From contig JADJLT010000001.1 in assembly GCA_016709965.1 (NCBI GenBank), positions 1,509,001 to 1,573,000 of the forward strand: DNA of 64,000 bases. Reading direction: 5' to 3'. The position numbers were made by a program, and so were the translations under genes. Origin of the DNA: Betaproteobacteria bacterium (lineage in GTDB: Bacteria > Pseudomonadota > Gammaproteobacteria > Burkholderiales > Rhodocyclaceae). This document shows positions 52,517 to 61,429 of this stretch, in pieces (the stretch's first letter is position 1; each line of letters starts with the position of its first letter). The notes below the pieces were generated by a model. It saw only the letters and a list, made by a program, of their open reading frames with translations, was not told the DNA's origin and did not search any database.

Positions 52517-55500
52517 GTGAGCCACCGCTTCAATCTTTCAGACTGGACGCTCCACCACCGAACGCTGGTCGGCTATTTTCTGTTGGCCATTGCCTTGATG
52601 GGCGTGATCGCCTTTGGAAGACTGGGCCAGGCCGAAGACCCGCCGTTCACGTTCAAGATCATGGTTATCCGCAGCCTCTGGCCGGGTGCCACGGCCCGTC
52701 AGGTTGAACAACAGCTCACCGATAAAATTGAAAAAAAATTGCAGGAAATGCCTTATATCGAGCGCGTCTCCAGCTTCTCCCGTCCCGGCGAATCGACCGT
52801 GTTGTTCGTCGCCAAGGACAATACCCCACCCAGCGCTGTACCCAATGTCTTCTATCAGGTTCGAAAAAAGATCGGCGATATCAGGCACACGCTACCCGCC
52901 GGGGTTCAAGGACCCTTTTTCAATGACGAATACGGTGACGTTTTTGGCAATATTTTCGCGCTGACCGCGGAAGGCTTCGATTATCCGCAGCTAAAGGACT
53001 TGGCCGAGCGTATTCGCGACGAATTATTGCGTGTGCCGAATGTTGGCAAGGTAGAAATCTTCGGCATCCAGGATGAGAAGATTTTTATCGAGCTGTCAAA
53101 CTCAAAGCTCGCTACGCTGGGCATCGACCAGACAATGATCGTTCAGGCCCTGAACCAGCAGAATGCTGTAGCGGGCAACGGCTTTTTCGAGACCCGGAGC
53201 GAACGCATCCAGATCCGCCCCGGTGGCGCTTTCAACAGCGCCCAAGCTGTTGCCGACACCCCGATCCGCGTCGGCAACCGAAGTTTCAGGCTCGGCGATA
53301 TCGCCGATGTCCATCGCGGCACCGTCTCTCCGCCCGCCACGCAGGTTCGCTTTGGCGGCAAACCGGCTATGGCGATCGGTGTATCCATGACTACGGGGGG
53401 CGATATCATCCAGCTCGGGAAGGATTTGAATGATCACGTCGCCGCATTGCAGGCAACCCTGCCGATTGGCGTCAATATCGGGGTTGCCGCCAGCCAGCCA
53501 GAGGCCGTCGAACGCTCTGTCCAAGCCTTCACACACGCACTTGCGGAAGCGGTGCTGGTAGTTCTTCTCGTCACCTTCATCAGCCTCGGCGTCCGCACCG
53601 GGATGGTGGTCGCCATCTCCATTCCGCTGGTGCTGGCCGCCACTTTTCTAGCCATGGATCTGTTCAATGTCGGCCTGCACAAAGTTTCACTCGGCGCATT
53701 GGTGCTGGCGCTTGGCTTGCTCGTAGACGATGCGATCATCGCGGTCGAAATGATGTGGGTAAAGATGGAACAGGGCTGGGAACGCACCCGCGCAGCATCT
53801 TTCGCCTACAGCAGTACTGCCGGCCCGATGCTTTCCGGCACACTGGTCACCGTTGCCGGATTCATTCCGATTGCCTTGGCCAAATCCGCCGTCGGCGAAT
53901 ACGCTTTCGCATTCTTCCAGATCAACGTTGTCGCCCTGCTGATTTCTTGGCTGGCCGCTGTGATCGCCATCCCCTGGCTCGGCTACAAGCTGTTGCCCGA
54001 CCCTCGCGCCGTGCGCCAGACGAGCCGTTTCGAACAACGCCTGCCGCGCCTTGCCCGACTGGCAGACAAACTCGGATTGAACAGCCCGGCCCACAGCGAA
54101 GATCACGATGTCTATAGCACACCGTTTTATGCCCGCTTTCGCCAACTGGTCAATTGGTGCGTGAGTCATCGCTGGCTGGTGATTGGCGTCACGCTCGCGT
54201 TGTTTGCACTATCCATCGTCGGCATGTCCAAGGTCCAGAAGCAGTTTTTCCCGAATTCGACACGCCTCGAACTCAATGTTGAACTGCGTCTGCCGGAAGG
54301 CGCCTCGATTGAAGCGATCAATGCCGAAACCAAGCAACTCGAGGCATGGCTGGAGAAGGACAAGGCTGAATTTGACCAATTCGAACATTACATCGCCTAC
54401 GTTGGTTCCGGCTCGCCACGCTACTACCTCGGCCTTGATCAACAACTGGGCTCCAGCAACGTCAGCCAGCTCGTCATCGTCACACGTGATGTCGAAGCAC
54501 GCGAAGCCTTGCGCGGTCGACTGGTCAAACTGTTCGAAAACGGAAGTTTTGCCGCTCGCGGCAATATCGCCCGCATCGAAAGCGGTCCCCCAGTCGGCTA
54601 CCCCGTGCAATACCGCATCTCTGGCGAAGATTTCGCTACACTGAGAAATGCCGCCGTCCAGATAGCCGCCGTCATGCGCCAGATCCCGGAGCTTTCAAAC
54701 ATCAATACTGACTGGAGCGAGTTGTCAAAGTCCGTAGAAATCGAGATCGATCAGGACAAGGCACGGCTACTTGGTGTATCCACGCAGGACATTGCTGCGT
54801 TGCTCAACATGTCTCTGAATGGCTATTCCGTTACCAGCTATCGAGAGGGAGAAAAGAGCATCGACGTGGTGCTGCGCGGCGATCGCGAAGAACGCAGCCA
54901 TCTCTCGTCGCTCGCCGATCTTTCGGTACCGACACGAGCGGGAAAAAGCGTCCCACTGAGCCAGATCGGTCGGCTGAAACCAACGTTCGAACCCGGCTTG
55001 ATCTGGCGACGCGACCGACTGCCAACCATCACCGTACGCGGCAATCTATATGGCAAGACTCAACCAGCCACCATCGTCGACCGCATCAAACCCGAAATTG
55101 CAAGCATCCAGTCCGCCCTGCCGGAAGGCTACCGAATCGCCACCGGCGGCTCAGTCGAGGAGTCATCAAAAGGCTCCGGCTCGGTGATGGCCGGTATCCC
55201 GCTCTTTGTACTGGCGGTGATCACCATTCTGATGATTCAGCTGCAGAGTGTCTCTCGCGTCATCATGGTGTTGCTCACTGCACCACTTGGCCTCATTGGC
55301 ATTGCGCTCTTCCTGCTTATTTTCCGACAGCCGTTCGGCTTCATGGCCTTGCTGGGAACGATCGCACTGTTCGGCATGATCATGCGCAACTCGGTAATTC
55401 TGGTTGATCAGATCGAACAGGACTTGGCGGCCGGCAAACAGCGCTGGGTGGCGATTGTCGAATCGACCGTACGGCGCTTTCGACCCATCGTATTGACGGC

Positions 55501-55663
55501 GGCTGCGGCCGTACTGGCAATGATCCCGCTATCGAGGAATGACTTCTTCGGCCCCATGGCCGTCGCCATCATGGGCGGCCTGATCGTTGCCACGGCACTG
55601 ACGCTGCTTTTCCTGCCTGCCCTCTACGCGGCCTGGTACAAGGTCAGGCTGCCAGCCCCCTAA
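52517..55663 (+). CDS. RND efflux transporter
   Basis: 1048-residue HAE-type inner-membrane pump with 12 membrane helices in the usual 1+5+1+5 arrangement and two large periplasmic loops. Conserved GLLVDDAIIAVEMMWVKME in helix 4, with the proton-relay acidic residues. GTG start three bases after the adaptor stop. The region resembles the HAE-1/MexK-like branch; drug or solvent specificity cannot be read from sequence. The stop overlaps the convergent DUF4124 gene by four bases. Confidence 0.94.
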   Translation: MSHRFNLSDWTLHHRTLVGYFLLAIALMGVIAFGRLGQAEDPPFTFKIMVIRSLWPGATARQVEQQLTDKIEKKLQEMPYIERVSSFSRPGESTVLFVAKDNTPPSAVPNVFYQVRKKIGDIRHTLPAGVQGPFFNDEYGDVFGNIFALTAEGFDYPQLKDLAERIRDELLRVPNVGKVEIFGIQDEKIFIELSNSKLATLGIDQTMIVQALNQQNAVAGNGFFETRSERIQIRPGGAFNSAQAVADTPIRVGNRSFRLGDIADVHRGTVSPPATQVRFGGKPAMAIGVSMTTGGDIIQLGKDLNDHVAALQATLPIGVNIGVAASQPEAVERSVQAFTHALAEAVLVVLLVTFISLGVRTGMVVAISIPLVLAATFLAMDLFNVGLHKVSLGALVLALGLLVDDAIIAVEMMWVKMEQGWERTRAASFAYSSTAGPMLSGTLVTVAGFIPIALAKSAVGEYAFAFFQINVVALLISWLAAVIAIPWLGYKLLPDPRAVRQTSRFEQRLPRLARLADKLGLNSPAHSEDHDVYSTPFYARFRQLVNWCVSHRWLVIGVTLALFALSIVGMSKVQKQFFPNSTRLELNVELRLPEGASIEAINAETKQLEAWLEKDKAEFDQFEHYIAYVGSGSPRYYLGLDQQLGSSNVSQLVIVTRDVEAREALRGRLVKLFENGSFAARGNIARIESGPPVGYPVQYRISGEDFATLRNAAVQIAAVMRQIPELSNINTDWSELSKSVEIEIDQDKARLLGVSTQDIAALLNMSLNGYSVTSYREGEKSIDVVLRGDREERSHLSSLADLSVPTRAGKSVPLSQIGRLKPTFEPGLIWRRDRLPTITVRGNLYGKTQPATIVDRIKPEIASIQSALPEGYRIATGGSVEESSKGSGSVMAGIPLFVLAVITILMIQLQSVSRVIMVLLTAPLGLIGIALFLLIFRQPFGFMALLGTIALFGMIMRNSVILVDQIEQDLAAGKQRWVAIVESTVRRFRPIVLTAAAAVLAMIPLSRNDFFGPMAVAIMGGLIVATALTLLFLPALYAAWYKVRLPAP

Positions 55664-56118
55664 CGCTGGCTGGCAAGCTCTTTCTGGATCGCCTGAATGT
55701 TGCGCTCATGCTGCGCAACTCGCTCCCGATAAGGCACCACGCGGTCGCTTGTGCCACCACGCGAGGACTCCTGCTCGGCAAGATCCTTCCTTGCCTGCTC
55801 AAGGCTGCGCTGCTCTCCTGCCAACTCCTGCTCAAGGATATGCCGCCGATCACCGTCACGGGCTCGCTGCGTGTCTTCCTGCACACGGGGGAAACCCGAA
55901 GGTGAAGGATGAGAAGCCGCACTTGCCGCCTTTGCCCTGGGCGGAGCAGGCATGGAATTTTCGGGGCTACTGGAAATGACCTTGCAGTTCTTGTCGATCC
56001 GGGAACTGGCGTAAGTGGTGCCACCATTGCCATCGATACATTTATAAATAGTCTGCGCCGAAGCCGATAACGGCAATAAAACAACAATCAGGGCAAGCGG
56101 ACTACGTGTCATCGTCAT
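55660..56118 (-). CDS. DUF4124 periplasmic protein
   Basis: 152 residues. Signal peptide (MTMTRSPLALIVVLLPLSASAQ), then a DUF4124-like N-terminal fold (TIYKCIDGNGGTTYASSRIDKNCKVI), a Pro/Ala linker and a charged coiled coil (LEQELAGEQRSLEQARKDLAEQE). The role is unknown; the family is widespread in betaproteobacterial periplasms. Downstream of glnA beyond its terminator, so it probably has its own promoter. Confidence 0.82.
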   Translation of the reverse strand: MTMTRSPLALIVVLLPLSASAQTIYKCIDGNGGTTYASSRIDKNCKVISSSPENSMPAPPRAKAASAASHPSPSGFPRVQEDTQRARDGDRRHILEQELAGEQRSLEQARKDLAEQESSRGGTSDRVVPYRERVAQHERNIQAIQKELASQR

Positions 56119-56178
56119 CGTTCCTCGTAATTTTTTAGTGTACCGGACTTAACGGCTGACTCTCAAAAAAGTGAACGA

Positions 56179-56206
56179 AAAAAGGGCGGGAAAACCCGCC
56201 CTTTTT
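56179..56206 (-). terminator. glnA rho-independent terminator
   Basis: Perfect 12-bp stem AAAAAGGGCGGG/CCCGCCCTTTTT with an AAAA loop, 16 bases after the glnA stop. The T-tract is strong on both strands. Confidence 0.93.
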
Positions 56207-56221
56207 GTTACATCCTGTAAA

Positions 56222-57637
56222 TTAGCAGGAGTAATACAGATCGAACTCGACCGGGTGGGTCGTCATGCGAACCTTGTTCACTTCGTCCATCTTCAGGGCG
56301 ATGAATGCATCGATCCAGTCGTTGGAGAACACACCGCCACGGGTCAGGAACTCACGATCCTTGTCCAGGGCAGCCAGTGCCTCTTCCAGCGATGCACAGA
56401 CGGTCGGGATCTTTGCATCTTCTTCCGGCGGCAGATCGTACAGGTTCTTGTCAGCCGGATCTCCCGGATGAACCTTGTTCTGGATACCATCCAGGCCGGC
56501 CATCAGCAGCGCTGCGAAACACAAGTACGGGTTGGCGATCGGATCCGGGAAACGGGTCTCGATACGACGAGCCTTGGTCGAGGCAACGTGCGGAATACGG
56601 ATGGAAGCAGAACGGTTCTTGGCAGAGTAAGCCAGCTTGACCGGTGCTTCGTAGTGCGGCACCAGACGCTTGTAGGAGTTGGTACCCGGGTTGGTAATCG
56701 CGTTCAGAGCCTTGGCGTGCTTGATGATGCCGCCGATATAGAACAGGGCCAGTTCAGACAGGCCAGCATACTGGTCGCCTGCGAACAGGTTCTTGCCATC
56801 TTTCCAGATCGACTGGTGAACATGCATGCCGGAACCGTTGTCGCCAACGATGGGCTTCGGCATGAAGGTGGCAGTCTTGCCGTACTGGTGAGCAACGTTG
56901 TGAACAACGTACTTCAGAATCTGGGTCTGGTCGGCACGCTTGACCAGGGTGTTGAACACGGTACCGATTTCGCACTGACCGGCAGTGGCGACTTCGTGGT
57001 GGTGAACTTCAACCGGGCAACCCAGGGCTTCCAGGGTCAGGACCATGGCCGAACGGATGTCGTGCAGGCTGTCGACCGGAGGAACCGGGAAGTAGCCGCC
57101 CTTGACGGTCGGACGATGGCCTGTGGAGCCATTGCCGTCATTCTTTTCGCCAGAACCCCAAGCTGCCTCGGCAGAATGGATCTTCAGGGAACAACCGGAC
57201 ATGTCTACGTCCCACTCGACGCCGTCGAAGATGAAGAATTCTGGTTCCGGGCCAAAGTAGGCGGTGTCACCCAAGCCAGAGGACTTCAGATAGGCTTCAG
57301 CGCGCTTGGCGATGGAGCGCGGGTCGCGGTCATAGCCACGGCCATCGGCCGGGTCAACGACGTCACAGGTCAGGACAACGGTGGTTTCGTCGAAGAACGG
57401 ATCGATGTAGGCGGTATCCGGATCCGGGTTCAGCTGCATGTCGGAGGCTTGAATGCCCTTCCAGCCAGCGATGGAGGAACCGTCGAACGCGTGACCATTT
57501 TCGAACTTGTCTTCGCTGAAGGCGGAAACCGGCACGGTGACGTGCTGTTCCTTGCCGCGGGTATCGGTGAAACGAAAATCGACGAATTTAGCGTCGTTTT
57601 CCTTGATCATATTGATCACGTCTTGCGGGGTTGCCAT
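56222..57637 (-). CDS. glnA: Glutamine synthetase type I
   Basis: 471-residue GSI-beta enzyme that makes glutamine from glutamate, ammonia and ATP. Start MATPQDVINMIKEND with AGGAG upstream; the longer open frame is non-coding leader. Diagnostic segments: DGSSIAGW, GPEPEFFIFD, KPIVGDNGSGMHVHQS, NRSASIRIP and the adenylylation loop NLYDLPPEE, whose Tyr indicates control by GlnE. Transcribed from the sigma54 promoter at 57712-57728 with two NtrC boxes. Ends at a strong terminator. Confidence 0.99.
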   Translation of the reverse strand: MATPQDVINMIKENDAKFVDFRFTDTRGKEQHVTVPVSAFSEDKFENGHAFDGSSIAGWKGIQASDMQLNPDPDTAYIDPFFDETTVVLTCDVVDPADGRGYDRDPRSIAKRAEAYLKSSGLGDTAYFGPEPEFFIFDGVEWDVDMSGCSLKIHSAEAAWGSGEKNDGNGSTGHRPTVKGGYFPVPPVDSLHDIRSAMVLTLEALGCPVEVHHHEVATAGQCEIGTVFNTLVKRADQTQILKYVVHNVAHQYGKTATFMPKPIVGDNGSGMHVHQSIWKDGKNLFAGDQYAGLSELALFYIGGIIKHAKALNAITNPGTNSYKRLVPHYEAPVKLAYSAKNRSASIRIPHVASTKARRIETRFPDPIANPYLCFAALLMAGLDGIQNKVHPGDPADKNLYDLPPEEDAKIPTVCASLEEALAALDKDREFLTRGGVFSNDWIDAFIALKMDEVNKVRMTTHPVEFDLYYSC

Positions 57638-57711
57638 ATGCCTTAATCTCCTAAGAAAACAAGTTGCCGGGCGATCCGGCGACAATCAAAAGTTTGTAAC
57701 CCGGACTATTT

Positions 57712-57728
57712 AGCAGAAAGCATGCCAA
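57712..57728 (-). promoter_or_regulatory. Sigma54 promoter of glnA
   Basis: Minus strand reads TTGGCATGCTTTCTGCT: GG and GC elements ten bases apart, matching TGGCAC-N5-TTGCW with small changes. It lies about 75-90 bases before the glnA start, which allows a leader of about 60 bases. Confidence 0.8.
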
Positions 57729-57803
57729 TGGCCAGCGAGTAATCTTTATATTTTGCCACAATGAGATGCCGGGTTTAAACAAAGAATTCGCACAACAAAC
57801 AAA

Positions 57804-57849
57804 GCACCAGCTTAGTGCAAACTCAAATATATGCGCACCGTTATGGTGC
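57804..57849 (-). promoter_or_regulatory. Two NtrC-binding boxes upstream of glnA
   Basis: GCACTAAGCTGGTGC (57818-57804) and GCACCATAACGGTGC (57849-57835) both fit GCAC-N7-GTGC. Their centres are 31 bp apart (three helical turns), about 80-130 bases upstream of the sigma54 promoter, a normal enhancer distance. The outer box includes the stop codon of the upstream CDF gene. Confidence 0.85.
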
Positions 57850-59007
57850 AATCAGGCAATTGAGAGATACGCAGCGAATCGCCGGGTGCTGCTTCAGACG
57901 GGCAGACAAGGCATCTTCCGCCTCACGCAGCGCCTCGCCATTTTCGAAAACAAGATGGCTGTAAAAAACCTCTGCCTCTACCTGCCCCTTGAGATAGTGC
58001 AAAACTACTTTTTGAGGCTCCGGCAAGCCTGTCAGAAGGGGTTGTAACTCAGCGAGGAGTTTGTCCCGCGCCGGCAAACGCGTCGCATAAGTATCAGGAT
58101 CCATGTCGTCTTCCGGGTCGATATGCACCAGAACATCCAGCACCTCCGGGTGCTCGCGCAGAACTCTCGCCCGTGCCGACTCGGCGATGCGATGCCCCTC
58201 GGAAACGCTGATGCGAGAATCAACCTGAACATGGGTATCCACCAGTGCCTGATGGGCCATCCGACGGGTCCGCAACTCGTGCAGATCGCGGACACCCGGC
58301 GTCGCCAGCAATGTCTTTCGAATGGCTTCGACCTGGGCATCATCAAGGCCGGTATCGATCAGCTCCTTGATTGCCCCCCAGGCCAGTCCGGCACCCATGT
58401 GCAAGATCATGAAACCCATGAGTGCGGCGGCCAGAAGATCAAGGAAAGACCAGCCGAGCAGGGCGCCACCAATGCCGACCACAACCACCAACGCCGAGGC
58501 GGCATCGGCTCGTGTATGCAAGGCATTGGCGGTCATCAGCTGAGAACGCAAACGTTCGGCGGCACGAATGAGGTAACGATACAGCCCTTCCTTGGCGACG
58601 ACGGTAGCTACCGCCACCCAGAACGCAGACCATTCGACGGCAGGCAACGCATCGATATGCTGGAGCCGCATGCCTGATTCCCAAAGAATGCCGCCGCCTA
58701 TCAAGGTCAGCGACACCCCCAGCACCAATGTGGCAGCCGTCTCCATGCGAGCATGCCCGTAAGGATGTTCGTGGTCAGCAGGGTGGGCGCTTTGCCGGCT
58801 GGCGTAGATCACCAGAAAGTCAGACAGCAGGTCGGAAAAGGAATGCAGCCCGTGCGCCACCAGCGATTGGGAATGGGCAAACCAGCCAACAAGCAACTGG
58901 GCAACGGTCAACACAAGATTGACCACCACGCTGACCCAGGTCGCTTTTTGTGCCTCGGCCGATCGTTCGGCAAGCGATGCGGTTAACTGGTGTTGCTCTT
59001 GTCCCAT
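57841..59007 (-). CDS. CDF-family cation efflux transporter
   Basis: 388 residues. Six membrane helices in the first 210 residues with HSFSDLLSD and DHEHPYGHARME metal-site motifs, then a cytoplasmic domain of about 180 residues, longer than in the E. coli transporters. Exports zinc, iron or another divalent metal. Divergent from the rhodanese gene with a 47-base gap. Its last codons overlap an NtrC box of glnA. Confidence 0.9.
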   Translation of the reverse strand: MGQEQHQLTASLAERSAEAQKATWVSVVVNLVLTVAQLLVGWFAHSQSLVAHGLHSFSDLLSDFLVIYASRQSAHPADHEHPYGHARMETAATLVLGVSLTLIGGGILWESGMRLQHIDALPAVEWSAFWVAVATVVAKEGLYRYLIRAAERLRSQLMTANALHTRADAASALVVVVGIGGALLGWSFLDLLAAALMGFMILHMGAGLAWGAIKELIDTGLDDAQVEAIRKTLLATPGVRDLHELRTRRMAHQALVDTHVQVDSRISVSEGHRIAESARARVLREHPEVLDVLVHIDPEDDMDPDTYATRLPARDKLLAELQPLLTGLPEPQKVVLHYLKGQVEAEVFYSHLVFENGEALREAEDALSARLKQHPAIRCVSLNCLIAP

Positions 59008-59054
59008 GATGTCTACCCTATACTGTTAACCTCGAATTTTAGCAGCAGGGAATT

Positions 59055-59507
59055 ATGGGAAAGTTAACCGAGATACTGAACTTGGCCAAAGCACGTGGCG
59101 AAGCACTTGGGCGACCCTACAAAGGCGAACTGACGCCGCAGGAAGCCTGCGACCTTCTGAAGCTGGCCCCCGGCGCGAAGATTGTCGATGTCCGGACCCG
59201 CGCCGAATGGGACTGGGTTGGCCGGGTCGCAGGCAGCGTCGAGATCGAATGGAATCAGTATCCGGGCGGCGTGCGCAACCCGAATTTTCTGGCTGAACTC
59301 AAGCGTCAAGTTGACCCTGAAGCTCTCGTCATGTTCCTGTGCCGCAGTGGCGCCCGCTCGGTCGGCGCAGCGACGGTGGCGACCGAAGCAGGCTATGGCG
59401 ACTGCTACAACATCCTCGAAGGTTTCGAAGGCGACAAGGATGCCAACGGGCACCGCAACACCATCGGTGGCTGGCGCAAAGCCGGGTTACCCTGGATTCA
59501 GGGATAA
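59055..59507 (+). CDS. Rhodanese-domain sulfurtransferase
   Basis: 150 residues. Single rhodanese domain with active-site Cys in CRSGARSVGAA and the opening GAKIVDVRTRAEWDWVG. Cytoplasmic, no signal peptide. Transfers sulfane sulfur to an unknown acceptor. It precedes nadA with a 61-base gap that holds a repeat copy. NadA has an oxygen-sensitive Fe-S cluster, so a supporting role is possible but speculative. Confidence 0.87.
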   Translation: MGKLTEILNLAKARGEALGRPYKGELTPQEACDLLKLAPGAKIVDVRTRAEWDWVGRVAGSVEIEWNQYPGGVRNPNFLAELKRQVDPEALVMFLCRSGARSVGAATVATEAGYGDCYNILEGFEGDKDANGHRNTIGGWRKAGLPWIQG

Positions 59508-59529
59508 TTCCGCAAAAACAGGTCTTGCT

Positions 59530-59546
59530 ACGGTCAACCGGAAAAA
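59530..59546 (-). repeat. Dispersed TTGACC repeat, copy 8
   Basis: Minus strand reads TTTTTCCGGTTGACCGT, 22 bases before the nadA start. Preceded on that strand by the AAATTTGGCGTA leader seen in extended copies. Confidence 0.82.
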
Positions 59547-59568
59547 TACGCCAAATTTAGAGAACAGC

Positions 59569-60666
59569 ATGCAAACAGCCACCATCTCCTTCGACCCGTT
59601 CAACCGCCTGTCCGACGAGGCCTGCCACGAACGCATCCGCGTCGCTCGCGCCAAACTGGGCAAAAAGGTGGTCATCCTTTGCCACCACTATCAGCGAGCC
59701 GACGTCTACCAGTACGCCGACCTGACCGGCGATTCCCTGAAGCTCTCGCGCCTGGCCTCGCAGACCGATTCTGAATACGTCATATTCTGCGGCGTGCATT
59801 TCATGGCCGAAGTTGCCGACATCATGACGGCGCCGCACCAGAAAGCCATCCTGCCGGATCTCGCGGCGGGCTGCTCGATGGCCGACATGGCCAACCTCGC
59901 AAAAGTCGAGCGCTGCTGGCGTGAACTGAACGAAGTCCTGAATGCCGAAGAACAAATCACGCCAGTCACCTACATCAACTCGGCGGCCGATCTAAAGGCC
60001 TTCTGCGGCGAACATGGGGGCATCGTGTGCACATCCTCCAACGCCGGCACCATCGCCAAATGGGCTTTCGAACGTCGGCCGAAAGTGCTGTTCTTCCCCG
60101 ACCAGCATCTCGGTCGCTGGACCGGGCACAACATGGGCATCCCGATGGACGAAATGGTCGTCTGGGATCCCGATCTCGAACTCGGCGGCCTGACACCAGC
60201 GCAGATCAAGAAGGCAAAGATTCTGCTCTGGAAAGGCCATTGCTCGGTGCACCAGATGTTCCAGAAATCCCATATCGACGCCTTCCGCGCCAAACACCCG
60301 GACGGCCTTGTCATCTCGCATCCTGAGTGCAACTTCGAAGTCTGTTCGGCCTCCGATCATGTCGGATCAACCGAGTACATTGTGAAGACCATCAAGGAAG
60401 CGCCGGAAGGTACGCGCTGGCTGGTTGGTACCGAGTTGAATCTGGTCGACCGCCTGGCCAGGGAGGTTTTGCCGCAGAACAAGATCGTGCAATTCATGGC
60501 AACCACCATCTGCATGTGCTCGACCATGCAGCGCATTGACCCGCAGCATCTGGCCTGGACGCTGGAAAATCTGGCGGACGGCAAGGTCGTCAATCAGATT
60601 CTGGTACCGGATCACGAAGCCGGGCTGGCCAAGCTGGCCCTGGAGCGAATGCTGGATATTTCCTGA
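59569..60666 (+). CDS. nadA: Quinolinate synthase NadA
   Basis: 365 residues from MQTATISFDPFN. The 4Fe-4S enzyme condenses iminoaspartate with dihydroxyacetone phosphate to give quinolinate for NAD synthesis. Family blocks: ILCHHYQRADVYQYADLTGDSL, FCGVHFMAEVADI, GCSMADMA, HPECNFEVCSASDHVGST and TTICMCSTMQR, providing the cluster cysteines. The open frame extends upstream into the rhodanese gene but this start is standard. nadB and nadC are not in the window. Confidence 0.97.
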   Translation: MQTATISFDPFNRLSDEACHERIRVARAKLGKKVVILCHHYQRADVYQYADLTGDSLKLSRLASQTDSEYVIFCGVHFMAEVADIMTAPHQKAILPDLAAGCSMADMANLAKVERCWRELNEVLNAEEQITPVTYINSAADLKAFCGEHGGIVCTSSNAGTIAKWAFERRPKVLFFPDQHLGRWTGHNMGIPMDEMVVWDPDLELGGLTPAQIKKAKILLWKGHCSVHQMFQKSHIDAFRAKHPDGLVISHPECNFEVCSASDHVGSTEYIVKTIKEAPEGTRWLVGTELNLVDRLAREVLPQNKIVQFMATTICMCSTMQRIDPQHLAWTLENLADGKVVNQILVPDHEAGLAKLALERMLDIS

Positions 60667-60670
60667 CCCC

Positions 60671-61429
60671 ATGACCCAACCCGCGCTGCACATCACCACC
60701 TACAACATCCACAAAGGTTTTTCGCAGTTCAACCGGCGGATGATGGTGCATGAGTTGCGCGAACGCCTGCGCCACCTGAACCCTGACATCGTGTTTCTAC
60801 AGGAGGTGCAGGGTCTGCATTTGGGTCATGCAGAGAATCACGATGATTGGCCCGATTCGCCGCAACACGAATTCCTGGCCGAAGACGTCTGGGCGGCCTC
60901 CGCCTATGGCCGGAACATGCTCTACGATCACGGCCACCACGGCAACGCGATCCTCTCCCGCTTTCCGATCCTGCATTCGCACAATCAGGACGTCACCCAC
61001 CTGAAATTCGAAAGGCGCGGCATGCTGCATTGCCGTATCGAACTGCCGGATGGTCTGGCGGTTCATTGCGTCTGCGTGCACCTGTCGCTATTCGGCTATT
61101 CGCGGCGCAAGCAGATGGCGGCGCTGGCCGAATACCTTGACCAACTGGCCGAACCCAACGCGCCGTTGATCGTCGCCGGCGATTTCAACGACTGGCGCAA
61201 CCGGGTCGGCGACGATCTGACCCGGCGCCTCGGGCTGCGCGAAGTCTTCTGCGGCCCCAGCGGCATACCGGCATGCAGTTTTCCCGCCGCCATGCCGATG
61301 TTTCGTCTCGACCGCATTTACGTGCGCGGTTTCGACGTCATCAACACCGAGGTCCATCACGGCAAGCCATGGTCGGCCATTTCCGATCACGCCGCGCTGT
61401 CGGCGCATCTCGCCGCGAATGGCCGTTGA
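60671..61429 (+). CDS. Endonuclease/exonuclease/phosphatase-family protein (YbhP-like)
   Basis: 252 residues of the EEP superfamily: TYNIHKGFSQFN, FLQEVQG, VHLSLFGYSRRKQM, VAGDFNDWRN and SDHAALSAHL supply the metal and catalytic residues. In E. coli the same order (ybhP before clsB/ybhO) is found, so it likely acts with the downstream cardiolipin synthase, on lipid phosphate or another diester. Overlaps clsB by 11 bases. Confidence 0.88.
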   Translation: MTQPALHITTYNIHKGFSQFNRRMMVHELRERLRHLNPDIVFLQEVQGLHLGHAENHDDWPDSPQHEFLAEDVWAASAYGRNMLYDHGHHGNAILSRFPILHSHNQDVTHLKFERRGMLHCRIELPDGLAVHCVCVHLSLFGYSRRKQMAALAEYLDQLAEPNAPLIVAGDFNDWRNRVGDDLTRRLGLREVFCGPSGIPACSFPAAMPMFRLDRIYVRGFDVINTEVHHGKPWSAISDHAALSAHLAANGR

